A stretch of DNA of 12,595 nucleotides from RBG-16-57-9 sp964529745 (GTDB lineage Archaea > Thermoproteota > Bathyarchaeia > TCS64): positions 1-12,595 of the forward strand of contig CAZGZR010000079.1 in NCBI GenBank assembly GCA_964529745.1, in the 5' to 3' direction. The translations under genes were made by a program, and so were the position numbers. Shown here one piece after another: positions 1 to 5,247 of the stretch. Within the stretch, counting starts at the first letter, position 1; every line of letters starts with the position of its first letter. The notes beneath the pieces are model-generated. The model was given only the letters and a program-made list of their open reading frames with translations. It was not told the DNA's origin and did no database searches.

Positions 1-132
1 GCCATTAACTGCTCCATGTTCTCCAAATAGGTCTTCAAGCGCTGGCCACTGGTCGGGTGTGAGAGGGCGTATGGTTAGATCTAATTTAGATGTCTTGTAT
101 CGATATGTTACAGATTTTGATTCATTTCTCAA
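1..132 (-). CDS. GNAT-family N-acetyltransferase, 5' part only
   Basis: The minus strand is open from 132 to the window edge and encodes 44 residues ending in LTPDQWPALEDLFGEHGAVN plus Gly. This resembles the N-terminus of GNAT acetyltransferases of the 'ALE.LFG..GA..GCWC' kind, which move an acetyl group from acetyl-CoA to an amine; the substrate cannot be told. The rest lies left of the window. The start is uncertain: an in-frame stop lies just upstream at about 136-138, the only usable initiation codon is TTG at 132, and no ATG or GTG is in frame. The nearest TATA-like sequence (about 137-142) is too close to serve that TTG. The 5' end may therefore be damaged or start at a rare codon. Family call is from the short N-terminal motif only. 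Confidence 0.5.
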   Translation of the reverse strand, partial: MRNESKSVTYRYKTSKLDLTIRPLTPDQWPALEDLFGEHGAVNG

Positions 133-154
133 AGGCTATACACCAAGAAGAATG

Positions 155-192
155 CTCAGACTACGGGAAATATCTTACCTCTTAAGACTAGT
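155..192 (+). repeat. Diverged copy of the island repeat (copy A')
   Basis: The core ACTACGGGAAAT at 160-171 matches the core of the intact repeats. It lies 39 bp before the same core of copy A, so the two form a tandem pair. The flanking GTTA blocks are degenerate. Confidence 0.4.
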
Positions 193-193
193 A

Positions 194-229
194 GTTATAC
201 TGCGGGAAATTCAATACCCTTGTTACATG
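194..229 (+). repeat. Island repeat, copy A
   Basis: One of four good copies of a roughly 36-bp element whose first half reads GTTAYAYTRYGRKWAATTCA, followed by a second GTTA exactly 28 bp after the first (194 and 222). It lies between the GNAT gene fragment and the gene at 308. It is not part of any convincing reading frame. Confidence 0.7.
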
Positions 230-278
230 AGAGGCGCAGACGCAAATAACAACTGTAATCGATGAGTTTATTCTCGCC

Positions 279-293
279 TACCTTTAAGAAATA
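279..293 (+). promoter_or_regulatory. Probable TATA box of the 308-865 gene
   Basis: ACCTTTAAGAAATA is centred about 22-27 bp before the ATG at 308. No Shine-Dalgarno site is visible, so the transcript is probably leaderless. Confidence 0.4.
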
Positions 294-307
294 TCTGTGA
301 ATGAATA

Positions 308-865
308 ATGGTTGAATTAACCTATCAGATGGTGTTAAGCACGATACAGACGATATCTCTCATAGTTGGAATAGCCTATTACATGACCATATCTAGGAAA
401 CAGCAGAGAACCAGAGAACTAGCCCTCGAATCCCAAGAACAGGCTAGGAAAGCGCAGGAGAATGCGTTAGAGGCTAGAAAAACCCAGATGTTTATGCAAA
501 TCTATAACGAAAGCTATAACAACGACTCATTCATCGACGCCTATGTAAGGTTAGCGGATTTCCATATACACAGTTACGACGAATACCAGAAATTAATGGA
601 AGACGAGGACAATAAGAAAGCCTCTACAAAGGTAGCCATGTTCTACGAAGGTGTGGGTGTGCTTGTCAGAGAGGGTCATATCAGCATCCGGTTGTTTGCT
701 CTCCTCATGACAGGTATGACACGGAGTTGGTGGGAGAGATTATACAAATCCATTCTTGAGGAAGGTCGAGAAAAAAGAAATTTCCCACGCTGGATGTCTG
801 AATCAGAGTACCTTTACAATGAAATGATGAAATACAATAAGGAACACCTAGAACCTGCATCCTGA
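308..865 (+). CDS. Membrane-anchored coiled-coil hypothetical protein
   Basis: This 185-residue protein has one N-terminal membrane helix (about residues 6-28), then a charged heptad-like stretch rich in Gln, Glu, Arg and Ala (about 31-58), then a soluble helical domain (60-180) with Trp-Trp near residue 140. The arrangement helix - Arg/Gln-rich coiled coil - 'QMFMQIYN' matches a family of archaeal hypothetical proteins I recall from uncultured Thermoproteota, with DUF4760-like character. No catalytic motif is visible and no function is known to me. Topology is probably a short outside end with the C-terminal domain in the cytoplasm. An ATG at 301 is followed at once by a stop, so 308 is the start. 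The gene is A/T-rich like its surroundings and is bracketed by repeat copies A and B, with no co-directional neighbour. Confidence 0.75.
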   Translation: MVELTYQMVLSTIQTISLIVGIAYYMTISRKQQRTRELALESQEQARKAQENALEARKTQMFMQIYNESYNNDSFIDAYVRLADFHIHSYDEYQKLMEDEDNKKASTKVAMFYEGVGVLVREGHISIRLFALLMTGMTRSWWERLYKSILEEGREKRNFPRWMSESEYLYNEMMKYNKEHLEPAS

Positions 866-881
866 CTATTACCCAAATTAT

Positions 882-915
882 TTACCCACATTTGTTTTTG
901 TTATACTGTGGGTAA
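882..915 (+). terminator. Hairpin overlapping repeat copy B
   Basis: TTACCCACA (882-890) and TGTGGGTAA (907-915) are perfect 9-bp inverted arms around a 16-nt loop that includes a T-rich run. It begins 16 nt after the stop codon of the preceding gene, so it may end that transcript or the convergent one. No long T-run follows the second arm. Confidence 0.35.
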
Positions 916-935
916 TTCAAACGCATTGTTATATG
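900..935 (+). repeat. Island repeat, copy B
   Basis: GTTATACTGTGGGTAATTCA at 900-919 is followed by a second GTTA at 928, the same 28-bp spacing as in copies A and D. It lies between the convergent ends of the genes at 308-865 and 971-1879. Confidence 0.7.
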
Positions 936-970
936 TGATAACTGATTTTCGATATCCAGTTCAAATTAGT

Positions 971-1879
971 CTATAGATGCTCTTTATGCGATTCCTCAAT
1001 ATCATCCGGTAACCATTGGGATATGAAGAATCTAGCCCATAAAACCATTAAAACAGTGGGTACAACACCAAGGGTCAGGGTAATACCGTATAGAACCTCG
1101 GTTCCAGTTGAAGCGTTACTCTGCATATAACCTGTTAATGAATCGATGAACGCGTTACCCAGATAGTGGACGATCATCGAGGGCAGAAGGCTCCGGGTCC
1201 TAACGAACACGTACCCGTAGAACAGTCCAATAGTAAACGCCCAGATAAGTTGCCCCATAACCCAGACAAATTCACGGCCAAAAACCAGATTCAACAGGTG
1301 CATTAACGAGAAGCCAATCGAAGAAAAGACGATTGAATCGCGTTCAGAGTACCTGCTTAGAAAGACAGTCAAAGCAATGCCTCTAAATCCCACCTCCTCA
1401 AACATGGATGGGATAGCGCCTAGTAGGCTTGAGGCGTCTTCCGATATTGTAACGACTCCTTGAATGAAACTCAGTGTAATCGGTTTACCTTCGAGGAACC
1501 TGTAGATGATCGATGCTGATGCCTGCGAGATCGCCAAGAAAACGTAGCAGGACAACCCAAGTAAAACCAGTTTAATCACCGGCTGATCTCCAATTAAACC
1601 AATATCCTGCAAGTACTGTCCGTATTTCCTTTTTCCTTTAGGGAGATGCAGTATGAGCGGAGCAATTATGAACCCTGTGAGTACGTGAAATAACATCCCC
1701 TGAGCGAAATTACCGGTCTTTGAGTCAGGTGATATCCCAATTATACGAAATAAAAGATTAGTGGATATGATCATGGAGATTATCGAGGTGAACATTATGA
1801 TTGCCATAGATAACCATGGATGTTTGTGTAGCTGAAAACCACTCCTCGTGAAATTTCTCAAGGAATCCACAGTTTTCAT
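971..1879 (-). CDS. CPBP family intramembrane metalloprotease
   Basis: The 302-residue protein is highly hydrophobic, with about eight membrane helices, and carries the three signatures of the CPBP/Abi (Rce1-like) family: E161-E162-x3-R166 in FEEVGFRG, H194 in FSLMHL, and H238-x3-N242 in VHYLGN. In this family the glutamates and histidines form the active site inside the membrane. Members cleave prenylated or membrane-bound proteins, and some give immunity to peptides such as bacteriocins. The target here is unknown. Length is normal for the family. The ATG at 1879 is preceded by GGTGA about 6 nt away and by a strong TATA-like stretch (about 1900-1910). Both neighbours are A/T-rich hypothetical genes, and repeats lie beyond both ends (copies B and C). 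Confidence 0.9.
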   Translation of the reverse strand: MKTVDSLRNFTRSGFQLHKHPWLSMAIIMFTSIISMIISTNLLFRIIGISPDSKTGNFAQGMLFHVLTGFIIAPLILHLPKGKRKYGQYLQDIGLIGDQPVIKLVLLGLSCYVFLAISQASASIIYRFLEGKPITLSFIQGVVTISEDASSLLGAIPSMFEEVGFRGIALTVFLSRYSERDSIVFSSIGFSLMHLLNLVFGREFVWVMGQLIWAFTIGLFYGYVFVRTRSLLPSMIVHYLGNAFIDSLTGYMQSNASTGTEVLYGITLTLGVVPTVLMVLWARFFISQWLPDDIEESHKEHL

Positions 1880-2086
1880 TTTAATTCACCGGATATGTAT
1901 TTTATATTTTTATTCATGATTAATTCTATAACATCATATCAAGTTTTCACTCGCGCAGATTATAGAAAAACCAGACGAATGAAATGAGAAGGGGCTGTTC
2001 TCATAGGCTTATAAGTTATCTATTAACCGCACACGTATTCATAATTGACGTTAATATCATTGGAAAATTTCTTAACCATACATCTT

Positions 2087-2120
2087 GTTACACTACGGGA
2101 AATTCACCCCCGTTACACTT
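2087..2120 (+). repeat. Island repeat, copy C
   Basis: GTTACACTACGGGAAATTCA at 2087-2106 is followed by a second GTTACA at 2112. The spacing is 25 bp rather than 28, so three bases are missing in the middle. Confidence 0.65.
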
Positions 2121-2243
2121 AATTAACGTTCTAGGGCGTGTTTTTGTGTTCGGTGGATTACACTTTTGTATATGATTTGATCTAAAAGAGGCGTTTCTGG
2201 GGCTCCTTTCGATGAACGGGGTCTAGGTTCACCTTTTCTCGTT

Positions 2244-2271
2244 AACCCCCCTCTCCCTGGGTGAGGGTGTT
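2244..2271. other. G/C-rich stem-loop in the intergenic gap
   Basis: AACCCCCCTC (2244-2253) can pair with GAGGGTGTT (2263-2271) with one mismatch or bulge, leaving a 9-nt loop. It stands out in an A/T-rich gap and could be a terminator or part of a small RNA. A weaker dyad (TGAAC / GTTCA) lies at about 2213-2231. Confidence 0.35.
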
Positions 2272-2300
2272 TATGGGCTTCTTGACGGGTCGATATTTTA

Positions 2301-2340
2301 GTTGCATGGGATAACTGAATTTTAATATCATCGTTACATG
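2301..2340 (+). repeat. Diverged copy of the island repeat (copy E)
   Basis: GTTGCATGGGATAACTGAAT begins at 2301 and GTTACATG ends at 2340, the same order of blocks as in the good copies but with 32-bp spacing and several changes. It lies just past the 3' end of the gene at 2357-3175. Confidence 0.4.
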
Positions 2341-2356
2341 AAACAGGGGAACTAAT

Positions 2357-3175
2357 TTAGGTCATGTATAGTAAGTTTTCCTTCAACTCTATAGAATCTA
2401 AAAACGAGGTCGGCAACCCAATGTATTCGAATAATTCCAAAAATAATGTCTTAGGGTCATCCAATCTCTTAGAACAATCAATCTGTAACTGGATATCCGA
2501 GTCCCCGTCGATCAGTAACTGGATAACGATAGATGGGTTTTCTTTCTCCGTCTCCACTATCAAACAGTAAGTGTTGAGCATAGACCTAGTCTTATTTGCA
2601 TACACTGCTTCCTCGTACCCTACATAGCTAGTGCCTACCCCTATAGGATCTCCCAGATCTTCTAAAACGAGGCTCCAGTCAGGTTTCTTGTCGATGATTT
2701 TTCCAGAAGTGAAATAGCCTTTTGTCCGGTCCTTTACCTGCTTTAGCTCTTCCTCGGTGAGATTGAGATATTTCTCGAGTTTTTTCCAGAAAATGGGTAA
2801 CGTAGAACCTCCCCCGTCATCAAAGCCATAGAAATAGCCTGTATAGTTCTCCTTATACGCACGCACGTAGGATATACGGGCAAAATCTTTCCCCAAATAG
2901 CTAGGCCAGTAGACATACTCTTTAGGATATATTTCCCATTCTTCACGAATTTTTATGGTGGGTGTGTTTTCTATGTTGATTACTTCTGTAAGGTTGACAG
3001 GGTCTATTCTCATGGGAGTGCTTATGTATCCCATGAACTTTGGCGGTGTCCCACTTTGTTGAGATATTGTAAGATGCAGCATGGTGGCTGAGACATAGAT
3101 ATACAGCATGGACGCTAGGATAAAGGGGGATAGGATTATGAATACTAAGACCTTTTCTCCGAGCTTAGATACCAC
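2357..3175 (-). CDS. Membrane-anchored hypothetical protein
   Basis: I do not recognise this 272-residue protein. It has one N-terminal hydrophobic segment (about residues 8-30), likely a signal anchor, followed by an extracytoplasmic-looking domain with many aromatic residues and several possible N-glycosylation sites (NLT, NYT, NKT). A Gly-rich patch (FDDGGGS) lies near residue 120, and two Cys in the C-terminal third could form a disulfide. No catalytic motif is visible. The start is GTG at 3175; a TATA-like stretch (about 3199-3205) 25-30 bp upstream supports it. Base composition matches the A/T-rich island, and repeats E and D flank it. It points the same way as the protease gene but is separated from it by 477 bp, so an operon is unlikely. 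Confidence 0.7.
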   Translation of the reverse strand: MVSKLGEKVLVFIILSPFILASMLYIYVSATMLHLTISQQSGTPPKFMGYISTPMRIDPVNLTEVINIENTPTIKIREEWEIYPKEYVYWPSYLGKDFARISYVRAYKENYTGYFYGFDDGGGSTLPIFWKKLEKYLNLTEEELKQVKDRTKGYFTSGKIIDKKPDWSLVLEDLGDPIGVGTSYVGYEEAVYANKTRSMLNTYCLIVETEKENPSIVIQLLIDGDSDIQLQIDCSKRLDDPKTLFLELFEYIGLPTSFLDSIELKENLLYMT

Positions 3176-3250
3176 GCCTCAAGCTTCAGTTATATCCAAA
3201 TAAAGTATATGGAATAAGTGAATCCTTAATGTTTTAACTCTAATTCCTTT

Positions 3251-3286
3251 GTTATATTGCGATAAATTCAATATACTTGTTACAAT
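3251..3286 (+). repeat. Island repeat, copy D
   Basis: GTTATATTGCGATAAATTCA at 3251-3270 is followed by a second GTTACA at 3279, with the 28-bp spacing of copies A and B. It marks the right end of the A/T-rich island, just before the G/C-rich HAD gene. Confidence 0.65.
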
Positions 3287-3305
3287 GGACAAGTATTTTC
3301 GTTGC

Positions 3306-3962
3306 CTATTCTTTGAATAACAGCCGTTTGAGTTCATGCATGCTATTGACTATGTGGTCGGGCTGCACCTCCATAAGCTGCTCCCGGCTGTGGTAGCCCG
3401 TCAGTATGCCGACCGTTTTGACCCCCGCCTCGACCCCCGCCTTGAGGCCAAAGGCTGTGTCGTCCACGAAGACGGCGTTCTCCTTCTCTACGCCGAGCCT
3501 CTCCAGGGTGTAGAGGATCATGTCGGGGGCGGGCTTGGCGTTGGGGACGTCGAGGAACCCCACGACCATGTCGAAGGCGTCGTAGACTCCCAGCGCCTTC
3601 AGTATCCGCTTTGCCTCGCTGCTGGTCTTGTTGGTGGCCACGCTCTGCCGGTACCCCATATCCTTGAGGCTCCTCAGCGTCTCCTCGACGCCGGGCAGCA
3701 GCTTAACAAGATTCGGGTCTCCAGACTGGAAGTGGTGGATGTACCTGTCCCGGAGCCTCCAGGCCTCTCCTCGACGATCCTCAGGCAGCACCCTCTCCAG
3801 GACCTCGATGAGGCTGGCGCCTATGAGGCTCCTCACCTCGTCGTCGTCGCTTTCGATTCCCACCTCTCGGAGGGTCAGCCTGAAGGCGTCTAGTATGGCT
3901 TCCGTGGCGTCGATGATCACGCCGTCGAGATCGTATATGATGAGCTCGACGCCGCCAAGCAT
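3306..3962 (-). CDS. HAD-superfamily hydrolase, phosphoglycolate phosphatase-like
   Basis: This 218-residue protein shows all HAD motifs: DLDGV with nucleophile D11 and acid/base D13 (I), T110 in SVATN (II), K143 in NAKPAPD (III) and D167-D168 in FVDD (IV). An alpha-helical cap lies between residues 15 and about 85, typical of the C1-cap Gph/beta-phosphoglucomutase group. The enzyme removes phosphate from a small cytoplasmic metabolite; phosphoglycolate is the usual guess but the substrate cannot be read from sequence. Length is normal. The ATG at 3962 has a TATA-like TTTAAG 23-28 bp upstream (about 3984-3990), so the transcript is probably leaderless. It is divergent from desulfoferrodoxin across about 94 bp. 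It is clearly more G/C-rich than the genes to its left. Confidence 0.9.
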   Translation of the reverse strand: MLGGVELIIYDLDGVIIDATEAILDAFRLTLREVGIESDDDEVRSLIGASLIEVLERVLPEDRRGEAWRLRDRYIHHFQSGDPNLVKLLPGVEETLRSLKDMGYRQSVATNKTSSEAKRILKALGVYDAFDMVVGFLDVPNAKPAPDMILYTLERLGVEKENAVFVDDTAFGLKAGVEAGVKTVGILTGYHSREQLMEVQPDHIVNSMHELKRLLFKE

Positions 3963-4005
3963 ACCCCACCAATGCCCCGGTTGCTTAAACCCGTTTCGCA
4001 GCCAA

Positions 4006-4015
4006 GGTATAATAA
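4006..4015 (+). promoter_or_regulatory. TATA box of the desulfoferrodoxin gene
   Basis: GGTATAATAA predicts transcription from about 4033-4038. That leaves a short leader containing AGGTGA (4046-4051), a plausible ribosome site for the TTG at 4057. Confidence 0.55.
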
Positions 4016-4056
4016 CCCCGCCTCCGGAGACACTACCATCATTCCAGGTGAATCGA

Positions 4057-4440
4057 TTGACCGAGATGAACCAAGTCTACAAGTGTGAGATATGCGGTAA
4101 CATCGTCGAGGTGCTCCACACCGGTGTGGGTCAGCTGGTGTGCTGCGGCCAGCCCATGAAGCTCATGGAGGCCAAGCTCACCGAGGCGAGCGGCTACGAG
4201 AAGCACCTCCCCGTCATCGTGGAGGGCGACGGCTTCGTCAAGGTGAAGGTGGGCAGCGTCCCGCACCCCATGATGGAGAAGCACTGGATCGAGTGGATAG
4301 CACTGGACACCGACAAAGGCGTCCACAGGAAGTATCTGAAGCCCGGCGACGAGCCCGAGGCCGTGTTCAAGACCGGCGACAAGGTCCTGCAGGCCAGGGA
4401 GTACTGCAACATCCACGGCCACTGGGCCACCAATGCCTAA
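4057..4440 (+). CDS. dfx: Desulfoferrodoxin (two-iron superoxide reductase)
   Basis: This protein reduces superoxide to hydrogen peroxide without making oxygen, a cytoplasmic defence in anaerobes. With the TTG start it is 127 residues, the normal length. The N-terminal desulforedoxin domain binds one iron through C10, C13 and the pair C29-C30. The neelaredoxin domain holds the catalytic iron through H50, H70, H76, H120 and C117, with the conserved E48-K49 pair beside it (EKHLP, VPHPMMEKHW, YCNIHGHW). All ligands are present, so it should be active. TTG at 4057 is preferred because AGGTGA lies 5 nt upstream and because family members often begin M-T-E; ATG at 4066 is the alternative. It faces the Cys-pair gene tail to tail, and a T-run at 4477-4482 may end its transcript. 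Confidence 0.95.
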   Translation: MTEMNQVYKCEICGNIVEVLHTGVGQLVCCGQPMKLMEAKLTEASGYEKHLPVIVEGDGFVKVKVGSVPHPMMEKHWIEWIALDTDKGVHRKYLKPGDEPEAVFKTGDKVLQAREYCNIHGHWATNA

Positions 4441-4476
4441 CCCACTTTTCTTGTATTAACCACTCCTCACAACCCG

Positions 4477-4482
4477 TTTTTT
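4477..4482 (+). terminator. T-run terminator after desulfoferrodoxin
   Basis: Six T's on the plus strand 37 nt after the stop codon fit an archaeal oligo-U terminator. Confidence 0.4.
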
Positions 4483-4533
4483 CTACCTCGTTTGCCGCCT
4501 GAAGCTGGGCGTCTGGACCCCTGGAGGCTCGGT

Positions 4534-4539
4534 AAAAAA
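4534..4539 (-). terminator. T-run terminator after the Cys-pair gene
   Basis: The minus strand reads CCCACCCTTTTTTACC directly after the stop codon at 4548, a typical archaeal oligo-U terminator. Confidence 0.5.
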
Positions 4540-4547
4540 GGGTGGGC

Positions 4548-4703
4548 TTAGCAGCACCTGCCCGGGACCACCGTCTTCGTGGTCTCTTCGCAGCAGGGTG
4601 CCTCAGCCTCGTTCTCTGCCTCACAGCAGGTTTCCTCTGTCCCCCCTGCACAGCAGGGGGTCTCCGTCTTTTTCTCGGCCACAGACTCCGCCGATACCAC
4701 CAT
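4548..4703 (-). CDS. Small protein with four Cys-Cys pairs
   Basis: The frame runs from ATG (4703) to TAA (4548) and encodes 51 residues, too short for most gene callers. Eight cysteines form four adjacent pairs at 17-18, 26-27, 37-38 and 50-51, the last pair being the very C-terminus. Pairs sit in PCC, TCC, PCC and RCC contexts, separated by Glu/Thr/Ala-rich linkers. There is no membrane segment or known fold. Such a chain could bind thiophilic metals (copper, zinc, arsenite) or iron-sulfur, as metallothionein-like peptides do; this is inference. Support for a real gene: the regular Cys pattern, G/C-rich codons in an A/T-rich surround, a clean T-run after the stop, and a promoter-like A/T-rich region shared with the divergent Lrp/AsnC gene 88 bp away. 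Confidence 0.7.
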   Translation of the reverse strand: MVVSAESVAEKKTETPCCAGGTEETCCEAENEAEAPCCEETTKTVVPGRCC

Positions 4704-4768
4704 ATATAGTTAGGAAAAATAAATGATATGATTAAGAAATAAAGGTGTAAAGGGCAAATTATATAAGA
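4704..4768. promoter_or_regulatory. Divergent promoter region, Cys-pair gene and regulator
   Basis: The A/T-rich spacer drives both genes. On the plus strand AATTATATAAG (4758-4767) lies 25-30 bp before the ATG at 4792, predicting a leaderless mRNA. On the minus strand ATTTATTTTT (about 4715-4724) is the best candidate for the Cys-pair gene. Confidence 0.55.
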
Positions 4769-4793
4769 ATCAAAGGAACACAGGACCTTTGAT
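4769..4793. promoter_or_regulatory. Perfect inverted repeat, candidate operator
   Basis: ATCAAAGG (4769-4776) and CCTTTGAT (4786-4793) form a perfect 8-bp dyad with a 9-bp spacer. It begins immediately after the TATA box and runs into the ATG of the Lrp/AsnC gene, over the predicted transcription start. A dimeric regulator bound here would block initiation, so autorepression is the simplest reading (inference). Confidence 0.5.
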
Positions 4794-5232
4794 GGGTTTG
4801 GACGAGATCGACTCCAAGATACTAGAGATGCTCAAGGAGGACGCCAGGGTCTCACTGGCGGACATCAGCAGGGAGGTGGGGCTCAGCAGCCCCAGCGTCA
4901 AGGACAGGATCGAGAAGATGGAGGCCGAGGGAGTCATCCTGGGGTACAGGCCCCTCCTAGACTACGGAAAGCTGGGCCTGGGCCTCACCGGGTTCGTGGG
5001 GGTCATGCTGGACCCCCAGAGGTGCTGCGACCAGGGCATCGTCAGGGACCTGGAGACCGTGGACGAGGTGGTGGAGGGCTGGTTCACAGACGGGGAAGAG
5101 GACATGCTCCTCATGGTCCGGGCCGCCGACCCCGTAACCCTGATGGAGACGATCAACCGGATCAGAAGCATCCCGGGGGTCTACCGCACCAGGACCGTCA
5201 TAACGTTGGACAACCCCATCAGACGCGCCTAA
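4792..5232 (+). CDS. Lrp/AsnC-family transcriptional regulator
   Basis: The 146-residue protein has the standard Lrp layout: an N-terminal helix-turn-helix (about residues 4-50; LDEIDSKIL, VSLADISREVGLSS, VKDRIEKMEAEGVI) and a C-terminal RAM/effector domain (about 62-142) ending in IPGVYRTRTVITL. Family members bind DNA as dimers or octamers and sense amino acids or other ligands. Unusually, the first strand-to-helix turn of the effector domain holds a Cys-Cys pair (DPQRCCDQG, about residues 76-84), which could sense metal or redox state. ATG at 4792 is chosen over TTG at 4789 because the TATA box at 4758-4767 gives a leaderless start there. It is divergent from the Cys-pair peptide and convergent with the gene at 5248, 15 bp away. 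Confidence 0.92.
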   Translation: MGLDEIDSKILEMLKEDARVSLADISREVGLSSPSVKDRIEKMEAEGVILGYRPLLDYGKLGLGLTGFVGVMLDPQRCCDQGIVRDLETVDEVVEGWFTDGEEDMLLMVRAADPVTLMETINRIRSIPGVYRTRTVITLDNPIRRA

Positions 5233-5247
5233 GGCGCCCACCGGGCT

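Larger units (their letters stand above)
1880..2356. other. Long A/T-rich gap with repeats and one G/C-rich patch
   Basis: No convincing gene is seen in these 477 bp. The right side of the protease promoter is at about 1886-1910. Repeat copies C and E lie at 2087-2120 and 2301-2340. A locally G/C-rich patch (about 2195-2290) contains a strong stem-loop at 2244-2271. The one open frame on the plus strand (1984-2175) has no protein-like character. Confidence 0.5.

Noticed and set aside
1984..2175. 63-residue plus-strand reading frame
   Set aside because: It runs through repeat copy C and has no protein-like composition, promoter or family resemblance.
194..3286. The repeats as a CRISPR array
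   Set aside because: The repeat length is CRISPR-like, but copies are 700-1200 bp apart with genes between them, they are not identical, and no cas gene is present.
194..3286. The repeats as classical integron attC sites
   Set aside because: attC sites have paired inverted core blocks that fold into a long hairpin. The GTTA blocks here are direct repeats, and only copy B has an inverted arm. No integrase is in the window.
3336..3893. Long plus-strand frame opposite the HAD gene
   Set aside because: It is the antisense shadow of a gene with all HAD motifs; the translation is low-complexity Leu/Val/Pro typical of G/C-rich antisense frames.
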